A stretch of DNA of 64,000 bases, from assembly GCA_023376005.1 (NCBI GenBank), contig CM042157.1, forward strand, positions 88,067,093 through 88,131,092. The letters run 5' to 3'. The stretch's first letter is position 1, and every line of letters begins with the position of its first letter. A program made the translations under genes and the position numbers. The notes beneath the pieces are model-generated. The model ran no database searches. It saw only the letters and a program-made list of their open reading frames with translations, and was not told the DNA's origin. This stretch comes from Doryteuthis pealeii. Taxonomy: Eukaryota > Mollusca > Cephalopoda > Myopsida > Loliginidae. Shown here piece by piece: positions 31,255 through 40,880 of this stretch.

Positions 31255-31320
31255 ATAACTTGGGCTCTTTAACCTTGGGTAGGTAACCAGCCTAAGAGAA
31301 GGAAAACTCTGAATTAAAAA
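31255..31320 (+). mobile_element. SINE-A fragment
   Basis: 'gggctctttaaccttgg' and 'agagaaggaaaactctgaatt' from the SINE-A middle. Confidence 0.7.
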
Positions 31321-31439
31321 AATCCTGAGGTCAGTCGTTGATTGGGTTTGTGGCATTCCTGGTGCACCAATTCTTTCCTATCGACTGTGCCAAAAAGTGC
31401 GGAATGGTCCAACACAAGCCTTCACCACTATAAATAAAT

Positions 31440-31712
31440 CACTGTGCTGGTTGTTCATTGGAGGAATTGGACTCGCCGAACCGAGTTCAAATCCTGGGCC
31501 AGGCTTTTTGGATTTCACCTAGCGCTAATACCTATTGAAAAGCTATGCAACCAACTACTCTTCCTTCAGCTATAGGAATATAGCAGGGCATCCTGGGTTC
31601 TTTAATCAAGGATGGGTAACCAGACTAGGAGAAGGAAAACACTGCATTTAAACACCGCTTAAAAAATGACATTGTGTCGCAACCTGCTCGTGCGGCGGAG
31701 TTAGTAAATAAA
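31440..31712 (+). mobile_element. SINE-A, nearly full length
   Basis: Worn A box, B box 'gagttcaaatcctggg', body and 3' end 'cctgctcgtgcggcggagtta', followed by (CA)n then (TA)n instead of the usual pure (AT)n tail. Confidence 0.85.
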
Positions 31713-31733
31713 CACACACACACACATACACAA

Positions 31734-31779
<46 letters not shown>

Positions 31780-31866
31780 GATTTTATATAAAAAAGGTGA
31801 CTTATGTTGAAACTCAAATAGGTTATTACTGTGTACAATAATAATAATAATAATAATAATATATCT

Positions 31867-32142
31867 TGTTGACTTTTTTCTGTTATAAGGTGTGTGCCTG
31901 ATGCCCGCTCCTACTTATAGACTCGCCGAGAACCATGTGATCAAGCGCTTGACCAATCACTGGCAGTACTCTGCTGTTAATACAATACTTAAATGGAGCA
32001 CAATGAACATAAATACTTTAACTTTCGTGGACGACGGACAAAGGATTCCATAACTCAGGACTTACTTACTTTAATCCATTTTTAACTGGCCAAGGATGGC
32101 ATTTAAACACTTAATAGGTTATGGGCCCAGTACGCTTCAACA
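31867..32142 (+). mobile_element. Solo LTR, family LTR-A
   Basis: Starts TGTTGACTTTTTTC, TATA region 'gttataaggtgtgtg', ends 'cgcttcaaca'. Agrees with the 40.35-, 14.3- and 61.9-kb copies through 'cttatagactcgccga' and 'aactggccaaggatggc'. Confidence 0.8.
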
Positions 32143-32162
32143 TATATATATATATATATATA

Positions 32163-32515
32163 CGAAGAAATTTGAAAAACGAAATGTTCAAAAATAAGAT
32201 GAATGAATTATTGTTGAATGCATTTGTTCAAGTTACGTCACGCGTCATGACTCCTACGCGTGTGCGGATCGCGGCTCGTCTTTCAAAAATATAAAGCTGA
32301 ACAAATACAGTTACAAAATTTTTATAAATATTTTTCTAACTCCTGTCATCTATAAAACATCCATTAACTTCTTCATCCCACAATTGATCCCGAAGAAGGT
32401 TTAAAATAAACCGAAACGTTTAAGCGTCGATAAATAACTAATGTTATTTTTTTAACACTTCTTTATTCAAATTTTTTCATATTGTCGGATTTATTTCCAT
32501 ATTTACTCCCATATA
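32163..32515 (+). mobile_element. PLE-like terminal element with hammerhead (PLE-E copy 1)
   Basis: Shares 'gaaatttgaaaaac', 'ataagatgaat', the ribozyme and 'attgtcggatttatttccat' with the 59.4-59.6 kb inverted element. Contains a CpG-rich block (32210-32322) with 'acgtcacgcgtcatgac' and a TATA-like 'aaaatataaagc', also found alone at 45623-45732. Confidence 0.65.
32384..32434 (+). ncRNA. Hammerhead ribozyme motif, PLE-E copy 1 (U4 changed)
   Basis: Stem I TTGATC (32384-32389) with GATAAA (32429-32434), five of six pairs; core CCGAAGA at 32390-32396 has C in place of U4; stem II GGTTT/AAACC; GAA 32413-32415; stem III ACG/CGT with loop TTTAAG; C17 32428. One core change predicts loss of activity; everything else is kept. 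Confidence 0.7.
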
Positions 32516-32696
32516 TACATATACATATATATATATATATATTATATATATTATATATATATATATAAATATGGCGCGAATACACACATTGGTGAATAAT
32601 GTAACAACTTTCGTTCATTTTTGCAGAATTAAGGTTTTTTGTTTTTGTGAAATGATTTGACATTTGTCTCCGACCCAAACACCACGGAGTGAATAA

Positions 32697-32737
32697 GCTC
32701 TGAGGATGATTTTTGCAAAATCGAAATATTGATCAGT
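32697..32737 (+). ncRNA. Hammerhead ribozyme candidate
   Basis: Core CTGAGGA 32700-32706; stem II GATTTT (32708-32713) with AAAATC (32717-32722), perfect; GAA 32723-32725; stem III AT/AT with a four-base loop; C17 32734; stem I about three pairs. Short stems I and III make it a weaker candidate than the SINE copies. Confidence 0.55.
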
Positions 32738-32814
32738 ATCAGCTATGATAATATTATAAATTGTTTTCCTTTTAACAGCATTGTGTGATGTTTTCATTCC
32801 ACCTTTTCATACTC

Positions 32815-32826
32815 ATATATATATAT

Positions 32827-32872
<46 letters not shown>
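32815..32872. repeat. (AT)n(TG)n microsatellite
   Basis: AT run followed directly by TG run. Confidence 0.9.
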
Positions 32873-32873
<1 letters not shown>

Positions 32874-33138
32874 ATTCTTTCATTTATACGTGCACGCCCT
32901 CGCACTAATTACCGAAATATCGTAACAGAAAATAAGCACATTCTGCACAAAGATGAAAATAAAAAAATCCAAATACCAGAAGCTTTATTCATCAAACAAT
33001 ACAAAGCATCCTTAAATAAAATTAATTTTCAATGCAGTACTAACATTTTAAAATGCCTATAACACTTTTCCCATCAATTCTCTTACTTCCAGCCTCCACA
33101 TCCATTAATATACTTTGAAGAAAAAATGGAACACATCA

Positions 33139-33178
33139 CCCCTGATGATGGCACTTCCAAGTGCCGAAAGTACTCGGG
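33139..33178 (+). ncRNA. Hammerhead ribozyme (CCC/GGG stem I type)
   Basis: Stem I CCC (33139-33141) with GGG (33176-33178); core CTGATGA 33142-33148; stem II GGCACTT with AAGTGCC, seven perfect pairs; GAA at 33165-33167; stem III AGT/ACT without a loop; C17 33175. The CCC/GGG stem I and loopless palindromic stem III match the degenerate motifs at both ends of PLE-C, so it is probably a PLE terminal of that lineage with an intact core. Confidence 0.75.
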
Positions 33179-33354
33179 ATATGAATTTCGGTGGACTAAT
33201 CCACGAATTCCATCCAAATATAAAAAGGTTGGCCAGAAAGCTTGAAAAGTTCACCAATAAAATGGTTAAATAGGACACCTGCCTTTTGTTTAATTCCATA
33301 TATATATATATACACTGATGACATTATAATATATATATACTGATGACTTATAAT

Positions 33355-33395
33355 ATATATGATAATAATAATAATAATAATAATAATAATAGTAT
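33355..33395. repeat. (ATA/TAA)n microsatellite
   Basis: TAA run after AT-rich repeats. Confidence 0.9.
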
Positions 33396-33730
33396 ATAAC
33401 ATTATACATATGCTCACTTACAATTTTAACAAATCTTACCTTAAAAAAATAAAAAAAATTCACAATACAACAACACACATATACTTAACGACAAATCCAG
33501 TTCCCAATCACACATAAACAAAAAAAATAAACAGCACCACACACACACAACACATACACATATTTAGCTAACCAATCCCCAATCTAACACCTGTGGTACC
33601 ACCATTCACCATTCCGGCACTCCCATTCCAGAGAGAAAAGAATCCACTAACCACCCAACTACACCTCCCTATGACGACTTCCGTTTTCAGCATTTTGAGA
33701 ATTTCCATCATTGGAGTAAGAACTATATCA

Positions 33731-33776
33731 ATCCTGAAGATGGTCTAAAAGAGACCGAAACGTTGCTCGTCGACAA
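33731..33776 (+). ncRNA. Hammerhead ribozyme candidate, stem I weak
   Basis: Core CTGAAGA 33734-33740; stem II GGTCT/AGACC, five perfect pairs with loop AAAAG; GAA 33758-33760; stem III ACG/CGT; C17 33771. Only two stem I pairs (TC/GA) are seen. The same stem III type is found in PLE-E. Confidence 0.6.
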
Positions 33777-33869
33777 TAAACATCAAGTTTCCATAAATCC
33801 CGTGTTTGTCTACTTTTCTCTACATATATATATAAGTAAAAAAAAAATAACAAAAGACTTAGAGATTTA

Positions 33870-33931
33870 GCTTTATAGTCTATTTCAGGGAGCTTAGACA
33901 AACTGTCTAACTCTCCCGACTCATCAGATGC
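33870..33931 (-). ncRNA. Hammerhead-like motif, PLE-A left arm
   Basis: Minus strand: GCAT, CTGATGA, stem II GGGAG...CTCCC carrying an apical TTAGAC/GTCTAA helix, GAAA, stem III ATAG/CTAT. Stem I partner is AAGC (one mismatch). Unpaired bases beside the core reduce confidence that it cleaves. Confidence 0.55.
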
Positions 33932-34271
33932 GAATGAAGAATTCTTTATTACTTTAAAGGCATTTGAAAACAGATTTTTATTTTCTGGTAACGAATTTGG
34001 AATATGTATTTCTTTTTCTAAACCTGTCACAATAAGAGATACATTAAGAGATACATTGATTGTTGACCGAGATTTTTGTGGCGGAAGTGCTCACATTTGA
34101 AACTACAACATAAATTTTTTTAATTTTTTTTTTTTTTGCAACATCAAGGATTTCGTTTGGAATTCATATCACAGGACTATAAAATGTTAAACAAAAATAA
34201 AATAAAATAAAATAAATAAAAATAAAAATCTGTTTTCAAATGCCTTTAAAGTAATAAAGAATTCATCATTC

Positions 34272-34333
34272 ATATCTGATGAGTCGGGAGAGTTAGACAC
34301 TTTGTCTAAGCTCCCTGAAATAGACTATAATGC
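34272..34333 (+). ncRNA. Hammerhead-like motif, PLE-A right arm
   Basis: Core CTGATGA 34276-34282; long stem II GGGAG/CTCCC with inner TTAGAC/GTCTAA; GAAA; ATAG/CTAT; A17 34329; stem I partner ATGC is present but its 5' strand reads ATAT instead of GCAT. It faces the left-arm motif head to head. Confidence 0.55.
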
Positions 34334-34483
34334 TAAATCTCTAAGTCTTTTGTTATTTCTTTACTTATAGATTTGCTCTGTGACTCTAACATTAAGAGCA
34401 CACATTGAGCTCTCAAACTGCAACAGGTTTTATAAATAAAACTCTTGTGTCGTAAGGAAGATTTCTTCTCTGGACTTTTGGAT

Positions 34484-34519
<36 letters not shown>

Positions 34520-34523
34520 ATAT

Positions 34524-34557
<34 letters not shown>

Positions 34558-34994
34558 CGCACAACCAAACGAGAAAAAAATAAACAAAGTAAAATTAATT
34601 ATTCCTCTTCCATCATCTGTTATTTTTTAAAAATTTCAATTGAGAAAAATAAAGTAAATATTTTTGCGAGTTTTTGAAAAGCGTATTTGTTACGAAATTT
34701 TCATTTTTGTATTGAAATTATTTTTATTTGCAATATTTGCATTGTTTTTTTTTGTTGTTGTTGTTGTTGTCTTTCTATTTCGTGTTTTTTATCAACTTAG
34801 TTTTAATCCTCAAAGAGGCGGAATGGGAAAAAATCCAATAACATTGAATGTTTTGCATTAATGACATTAACTCTTCAACCACAAGACAGAAAAGGCAATT
34901 TGAGGAAATTCTGGTTATTATTATTATTTTTTTTTTTTCGAATTAATTGGCACCGATATTTTTCATCGTTTTGATCTCTAAGTTGAAAGCTCAA

Positions 34995-35305
34995 AAGAAG
35001 ACATAAGAAGAAGAGAAGAAGAAGAAGAAGAAGAAGAAGAGAAGAAGAAGAAGAAGAAGAAGAAGAAGAAGAAGAAGAAGAAGAAGAAGAGAAGAAGAAG
35101 AAGAAGAAGAACAAACAGAAGAAGAAGAAGAAGAAGAAGAAGAAGAAGAAGAAGAAACGGGGAAACAGAAGAGAAGAAGAAGAAAGAAGAAACAGAAGAA
35201 GAAGAAGAAGAAGAAGAAGAAGAAGAAGAGAAGAAGGAAGAAGAAGAAGAAAGAAGAAGAAGAAGAAGAAGAAGAAGAAGAAGAAGAAGAAGAAGAAGAA
35301 GAAAC
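34995..35305. repeat. Long (GAA/AAG)n tract
   Basis: About 310 bp of almost uninterrupted AAG repeats, entirely purine on the plus strand apart from a few C. Such mirror-symmetric purine tracts can adopt triplex (H-DNA) structure. Confidence 0.95.
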
Positions 35306-35429
35306 AAGTAAAATAAATGGACTTGATTTATTTTCATGTCTTAAAAGTGTCCAATCTTTGAATATTTATAAGCTAGAAAAGGAAAAACAAGGTAGGAAGG
35401 AAAGAATAATAAAAGATTAGTGAAGTAGT

Positions 35430-35530
35430 ACAGAACAGAGAGAGAGGGGAGAAAGAGAGAGAGATAGAGAGGGGGAGAGAAGAGAGAGAGGGGGAGAGAG
35501 AGAGAGGGGGGAGAAAGAGAGAGAAATATT
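35430..35530. repeat. GA/GGGAGA-rich simple repeat
   Basis: Purine-only tract; with 34995-35305 and the A/G-rich 35530-35690 it gives about 700 bp of strong purine bias. Confidence 0.9.
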
Positions 35531-35691
35531 GAAAAGAGAAAGAGTAAAGAAAAAAGAGAAAAATAAAGAGAAAATAGAGAGAGATTAATAATAATAACAA
35601 AAAAAAAAAGAAAAAGTAAATAAAAATAAAAACGAGAAAAGAAAAGAGAAAGGTAAATAAAAAAGACAAAAGTAAAAATAAAATAAAGAGA

Positions 35692-35693
<2 letters not shown>

Positions 35694-35741
<48 letters not shown>
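35694..35741. repeat. (AT)n microsatellite at left edge of PLE RT core
   Basis: Pure AT; directly abuts the RT fragment. Confidence 0.95.
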
Positions 35742-35743
<2 letters not shown>

Positions 35744-36364
35744 TAGGGAGTAGTTGTGTTCCAGTTCATGAGTAAATTTGATGGAGGGTTCAACATCATT
35801 TAGTTTGTCAATAATGTTAGTTAAATTACAGTTTTTCGGGTAAATGAATTGGGTGTCGTCAATGTAACGGAAAAAATTAGAGTTATTGGGTAGAATATAT
35901 TGAAAGGGACCGGATTCTAAAAATTCAAGAAAAAGGCACACCAAAACGCCGCTCAGAGGTGAACCCATAGGCAACCCGAACTTTTGTCTGTAAAAGGTTC
36001 CCTCGTACTGGAAAAAGCAATTCCTAGTGCAAAGTCTACAAATTTGATTATCTTGTTAGTGGGTAATGAAAAAGAGGTATTGATTTTGTTGAGATGGTTT
36101 TCTAGGCGAGTAATGCATTTGTCAACCGGGATACTAGTATAGAGTGATTTAATGTCTAAATTTGCTAAACATTTGTTGTTCATGTTAATATTTCTTATTT
36201 TTGAAATTAAGCTATTCAAATTTTTTATGTGAGATTTGCTAATTGTACCTAAGAGGGGGGTTAGTATTTTAGCAAGAGATTTAGCAATTTTATGAGGGGC
36301 AGTGCCAATTCCCGAAATTATAGGTCTTAACGGAATCCCAGGTTTATGTGTTTTGGGGAGGCTG

Positions 36365-36365
<1 letters not shown>
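35742..36365 (-). pseudogene. Penelope-like reverse transcriptase core, truncated and frameshifted
   Basis: Minus-strand order: SLPKTHKPGIPLRPIISG (PLE finger), LDIKSLYTSIPVDK (motif A), a frameshift near 36020, then GLPMGSPLSGVLVCLFLE (motif B), YIDD (motif C) and VEPSIKFTHELEHN (motif D region). Catalytic aspartates of motifs A and C are present. N-terminus, thumb and GIY-YIG are missing: both ends stop exactly at (AT)n tracts. PLE-A terminal sequence lies beyond the right-hand tract, so this is probably the PLE-A family RT. Confidence 0.9.

Positions 36366-36416
<51 letters not shown>
36366..36416. repeat. (AT)n microsatellite at right edge of PLE RT core
   Basis: Pure AT between the RT core and the PLE-A terminal. 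Confidence 0.95.
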
Positions 36417-36418
<2 letters not shown>

Positions 36419-36585
36419 AAAAGTCCAGAGAAGAAATCTTCCTTACGACACACGAATTATATTTTTTTAAAAACCTGTCGCAGTTTGAGAGCTCAATGTG
36501 TGCTCTTAATGTTAAAGTCACAGAGCAAATATATAAGTAAAGAAATAACAAAAGACTTAGAGATTTTGCATTATAGTCTATTTAT
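36417..36585 (-). mobile_element. PLE-A terminal region
   Basis: Inverse of the 5.1-kb and 34.4-kb blocks: 'gaagaaatcttccttacgac', 'gagctcaatgtgtgctctta', 'aatctctaagtc' inverse. It is cut off inside 'tatagtctatttat' by the TTAA-flanked element. Confidence 0.75.
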
Positions 36586-37104
36586 TTAAGGACGTAACGT
36601 CCAATGTTTTTCGAACTGCTTGCTATTGTTTATTCAGTTTCAGTCGGGGGGATTTTAGACTCCTTCAAGTTTCACCTAAATTATTGATGAGCGACGTCAA
36701 CTGGTGATAACTGGAAATGAGAATCCGCTGTTGATGCTGAAGGAAATATCGGAAATGTCAGATTCAATCGAACAAATGCATTAATCATAAAACAAACTTC
36801 CTATGAATGAGTCATGTGGTGAGATCTGACCAATGCGCTCAACATGATTTCAGAGGAATCGTTCTAAGTTTTGCTTCGGAGCGTCAACACGTTGTCGTCA
36901 TTAAGGACCAGGCACAAAGCCCTTCGTCATAATGTCTGTCGAAAGAAACAGTGGCCAAGACCAATTAAAACACGCTGCCTGTAGCGAAAGCAAAGACCAT
37001 ACTCTTAGATGAGGCGCTCGTAAGCTAACGGTTATCGTCGTAGAAAATAGTCTTGACCTGAGTTCAAATCCTGTTCGTGAAAACCTTGGACGTTACATCC
37101 TTAA
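36586..37104. mobile_element. Putative MITE with TTAA target duplication
   Basis: 5' TTAA-GGACGTAACGTCCAA and 3' TTGGACGTTACATCC-TTAA: a 17-bp terminal inverted repeat with one mismatch, flanked by TTAA (36586-36589 and 37101-37104). TTAA duplication is typical of the piggyBac superfamily, but the tips differ from its usual CCY...GGG ends, so the superfamily is open. A SINE-A scrap lies near the 3' end (37012-37095). No transposase frame. Confidence 0.65.
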
Positions 37105-37114
37105 AAAAAAGGCA

Positions 37115-37175
37115 AATATATACGGATTTACGTTATTATTATTATTAAAATAATCAGATGGAGTTGAAATGATAA

Positions 37176-37225
<50 letters not shown>

Positions 37226-37270
37226 CATTATTATAAAACATTATGATAACGTAAATCCGTATACATTTTG
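37115..37270. repeat. Inverted repeat with (AAT)n core
   Basis: 'atacggatttacgttat' at 37116-37136 is inverted at 37248-37264; the middle is (AAT)n. Same words appear in the large inverted repeat at 52.9-54.1 kb. Confidence 0.75.
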
Positions 37271-37371
37271 ATAAACCGACCGAAACACATGTGTAAGTGA
37301 TATCAATTAAAAGTGATATTGATAAAATTCATTTTTATCCATCTGCATTTCTTTTCTTTACTCATTTTTTC

Positions 37372-37374
<3 letters not shown>

Positions 37375-37426
<52 letters not shown>

Positions 37427-37490
37427 TGTGTGTGTGTGTGTGCGTGTGTGTGTGCGTGTGTGTGTATGTGTGTTTGTGTGTGTGTGAAGA
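37375..37490. repeat. (AT)n(GT)n microsatellite
   Basis: AT then TG-rich run, between members of the 'gaatccgacggtat' palindrome family. Confidence 0.95.
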
Positions 37491-37544
37491 AAAGGAAGTG
37501 AATCCGACGGTATACATACATATTTATTGTTAGTTTATTGTTCA

Positions 37545-38460
37545 CCCAAGTTAAGCAGCAATGAGCCGGTTCAATGATTAATTCGATGACCACTTTAGCG
37601 ACAACGGGTAATGTAATAAACCCGATACCGTTTTCAATCAAAATTACTTAATTCGGCATTAAATGACTCGTAAAGGGTTATATGCCGTAAAAAACAACCA
37701 ACTATTTCTTTAAAAGAATACAAATATTTATTGCTACTTTAAAAGCCGATAACTCTATTAGAATGTTTTAAAACATACAGTGTTTCAAACGCCTTTCATC
37801 TCATCTTGTCTCTCTATCTATCTATCTATCTATCTATCTATTTGTCCATGATTACGCGGGAAAAGCATCGATTCCCGCTATATCACTAAACTTAATCAGC
37901 AATGAGCCTGTTCAATATTTAACTGGGTAATCACCTAAGCGATAGAGGGCACTGTAAGCAACCTGAAACCTTTATTTATCAAATTATTTGATTTGGCATT
38001 AAATGACCCGAAAAGGGTTGATATGTCGTAAAACAAAACAACCAAGCAACAGTCACCACCGGTTTCCCTCTAGACCAGCTAAGTTAAGCAGCAATGAGCC
38101 TGTTCAATACTTTATTAATGGGTTAGTTCTACAACCGTCCAATTTCTCAAAAGTCAAACGTCTTTTAGCGGTTATTATTGTTGGTGGTTGTACCAGAGTT
38201 TGATCACCTCTGATAGAGTCAGCAGGGCGAGGGAAGTCTGATGTTGGAAGAACCGAAACTTCCCAATGAACCCTGCGGATTACATCACTGACGACAATCA
38301 TCAGCGCCCCAAATGTAGGAGCGAATATTTAAAGTATTAGGTGGCTACTTAAACAAGAGCAGGTACTGTAATCAATGTGAGACCTGTGTTTATCAAGATG
38401 ACTTACTTCATTTAATGACCCGAAGAGGGTTAATATGCCAATAAAACAACCAATAAATTA
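37545..38460 (+). mobile_element. Retroposon M, three direct copies
   Basis: Three head-to-tail copies start 'gttaagcagcaatgagcc' or 'cttaatcagcaatgagcctg' (near 37548, 37889, 38083) and end 'ggttgatatgtcgtaaaac'-like with an ACC-rich tail (near 37695, 38035, 38445). The third is interrupted at about 38140-38330 by an unknown 190-bp insert. The tail type equals that of retroposon L. Confidence 0.7.
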
Positions 38461-38529
38461 TTTCCTTAAAACAATTCAAATTATTGCTACTTTAGTTTGG
38501 TTTGGTTTGGTTTGGTTTGGTTTAAGTAA

Positions 38530-38885
38530 GTAAGAGTCAGTTAGAACTTAGGAGCCGAACTAGCAACATGTAAGCCTCATCTGCGCAGAATGTCTGGTTG
38601 GGGATTTGGAATAAAGTAACATCAACATAAATCGAAGTCTTGTGTTTATTACCTAAAAACTAACAATAACACAGGGCTTCTGATAACGAGAAACCCCAAC
38701 AGAAACCAGATCCGGAATCCTCAATAGAAGACCAGACGAGACCTTAGAAGATATACCAGACCAAGATAGATGATAGACGATCAGAAGCGAAGCCGGCCAG
38801 AAGAATAGACGACCAGAGTAAGAAGTAAGAAAGGTATGCGACATTATATGCTGATTGGGTAACGTGAAAACCCCAGTATATAACA
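38530..38885 (+). mobile_element. Solo LTR, family LTR-B, 3' part
   Basis: From 'gaactagcaacatgtaagcc' through the signal 'ggaataaagt' to the 3' end 'cccagtatataaca'. 5' part missing; preceded by a (TTTGG)5 run at 38501-38525. Confidence 0.8.
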
Positions 38886-38987
38886 TTGGTAAGACTTTTC
38901 AGAATGCACAGAAGAGTTCTGGAGACCAGGGGAAACTTTCTCTCACAGACTTCTGTGAAAGTCAAATGCAGGTGCGAAAACTATGTA

Positions 38988-39130
38988 TTTGCCAATCCCT
39001 CCGCACGAGCAGGATGTGACACAATGTCAATTTCTGAAGTAGAATGTGAAATACAAACAATCTCATCCAGGATTTGAGCTCGACTCGTCGTGTCCATTTC
39101 ATGGAACTATAAACATTACACCATACATCT
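38988..39130 (-). mobile_element. SINE-A with large internal deletion
   Basis: 3' end words 'ccctccgcacgagcagga' join directly to head words 'ccaggatttgagctcgactc' and 'aaacattacacca'; the central 140 bp is absent. Confidence 0.75.
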
Positions 39131-39138
39131 CCACATAT

Positions 39139-39400
39139 ATTTACCACATATATTTACCAACCCATCTGTTCGATTAGGATTTAAGACAAGGTCAATTTCT
39201 TAAGCGGTGTTTAACAGGTTTGAATTCAGAGTTTTCTTTCTCCTAGACTGATCGCCTAATCAAGATCAAAGAGCCCAGTATAACTTACTATTTACCCATA
39301 GCTGGAGGGACAAAAGTTGAATTCGTACCTTTCCCAAATGTATTAGTGCTCAGTGAAATGCAACTAGCCTCGTCCAGGATTTGAACTTGTGTGGCCACTT
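39139..39400 (-). mobile_element. SINE-A copy
   Basis: 3' end to B box on the minus strand; the A-box end is lost. It begins within ten bases of the deleted copy, so two insertions struck nearly one site. Confidence 0.8.
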
Positions 39401-39404
39401 GCTA

Positions 39405-39506
39405 AGCTAAGCTTAGTTTGGTACATGGGATACGGCGATACGAGTTCAAACACTGGACGAGGCTGTTTGTATTTCCCATAGCGCTAATTTTTGCATACCC
39501 TTCTCA
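39405..39506 (+). mobile_element. SINE-A 5' fragment
   Basis: 'gagttcaaacactggacgag' and 'gcgctaat', then broken by the LTR-B copy. Confidence 0.7.
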
Positions 39507-40010
39507 TTACTTACTTCTTTCTTACTCTATTCTTCTGGCCGTCTTTGGAATATTATAGCATCTTGTCTTGGTCTGGAATCTGCTAAGGTCTGGACTTTCT
39601 TGGGGACTTCGGGTCTGGTCTTCTATTGGGGATTTCTCTTTATCAGAAGCCCTGTGTCATTGTTAGTTTTTAGAGGTAATAACACAAGAGCCCGATTTGC
39701 TTTGATCTTACTTTATTTTTAAATCCCCAACCAGACATCTGCGCAGATTAAGACGGGAGCGCGTGTAACGCCACTTACCCTTCCGTCGAGCTCGGATGCT
39801 AGTCTCTAACTGACTGAAACTTACTTACTATCTAAACCGGAAGAGAGGGTCCTCTCTACCGGTTCTCACGGTATCCACCGGAAGGAAGGATCAGGACAGG
39901 TCAAGCCTTGTCATTCAAATCCCTCAAGGCCATGGGCTGCAGCTTATAACGGCCATTTTGATTTCTACACTATTGTACATGAATATTAGGTATCTAATAA
40001 TTATGTAACA
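39507..40010 (-). mobile_element. Solo LTR, family LTR-B, minus strand
   Basis: Inverse of 18191-18715: the right end 'taataattatgtaaca' is TGTTACATAATTA in reverse. Contains 'cagacatctgcgcagatt' and 'gaaccggtagag' type words. Left end truncated at the SINE-A junction. Confidence 0.8.
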
Positions 40011-40235
40011 TTTTTTTATCATCACAAATGGAGATTTTAAAACACCCATGCCAGTGCTATAATTACAGTGCCTTTACAGAAATGTCCAGACTTTTTTCTC
40101 TCTTGTTTTTTTTTCTCATGATATTACATACTGGCTTTAACAAAACCGAGTTTGATCTTTCAAAATAGATCTTGTGTCACACACTGCTCTTTTTTTTGTG
40201 ATGAATGTTTGGAAAATACAAATATTGGAAATCCA

Positions 40236-40880
40236 GGTGCGTGGTGTAATAGTTAGAGTTGTAGGAAATGGATTCGTAAACCCGAGTTCAAATCCTGGAC
40301 AAGGCTGTTTACATTTCATATAGTGCTCATACCATTGGGAAAGGTATGCATTCTGTTGGAATTTTGTGATATAAGGCGTGTGCCAGATGCTCACTTCTAC
40401 TTATAGACTCGCCGACTACCAAGCACGTGACCACTATTGTCCAATCACTGGCAGTGCTCTGCTGCTGTTATTATTATTTATACTGGCTGATTCTAATCTT
40501 AGCTCATTACTAGTTGGATCTTCTTGGACGACGGACCAAAGAATATCACAGAACTTATTGACTTACCAGATATCACAGGACTTATTGACTTACCAAATGA
40601 TTCTCTATCACAGGACTTATTCACTTACCAAAGGATTCTATAACTCGGGACTTACTTATTTACTTTAAGTTCTTTACAACTGGCCAAGGATAGCGGCCAG
40701 ATATTTAACACATCCAATTACTCCTACCAGCTATAGGTATATAGTAGGACAGACTAGACTCTTTAACCATGGCTATGTAACCAGTCTAGGAGAAGGAAAA
40801 CTCCGAACTCAAACCTGTAAAACTTATTTAAGAAATTGATCTTGTCTCATACCCTGCTTGTGCGGCGTTGGTAAATATAT
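40236..40880 (+). mobile_element. SINE-A interrupted by LTR-A
   Basis: Head 'ggtgcgtggtgtaatagtta' to 'ggtatgcattct' (40353), then LTR-A, then the SINE resumes at 'ctcctaccagctataggta' and runs to '(t)gcggcgttggtaaatatat'. Joining the two sides gives the uninterrupted SINE consensus. Confidence 0.85.
40354..40717 (+). mobile_element. Solo LTR, family LTR-A, inside SINE-A
   Basis: Starts TGTTGGAATTTTGTG, TATA box 'gatataaggcgtg' near 40370, 'tagactcgccgac', three imperfect 'tcacaggacttattgactta' repeats, ends near 'acacatccaa'. Length about 364 bp. Flanks 'attct' and 'attact' suggest a worn 5-bp duplication. Confidence 0.85.

Larger units (their letters stand above)
33836..34482. mobile_element. 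PLE-A remnant, inverted terminal pair
   Basis: The left half (minus, 33836-34000) and right half (plus, 34205-34372) mirror each other: 'aagactta gagattta', the ribozyme, 'gaattctttattactttaaa' and 'ggcatttgaaaacagattt'. The right half goes on through 'gagcacacattgagctctca' and 'gtaaggaagatttcttctct' to (AT)n. The interior is a 200-bp spacer with no coding sequence. Confidence 0.75.

Noticed and set aside
33728..34030. 100-codon minus-strand frame
   Set aside because: It runs across a hammerhead and PLE-A terminal repeat and ends in low-complexity sequence; the same words occur as non-coding repeat elsewhere.
34978..35337. Long open frames of Leu/Ser repeats
   Set aside because: They are translations of the GAA/AAG tract.
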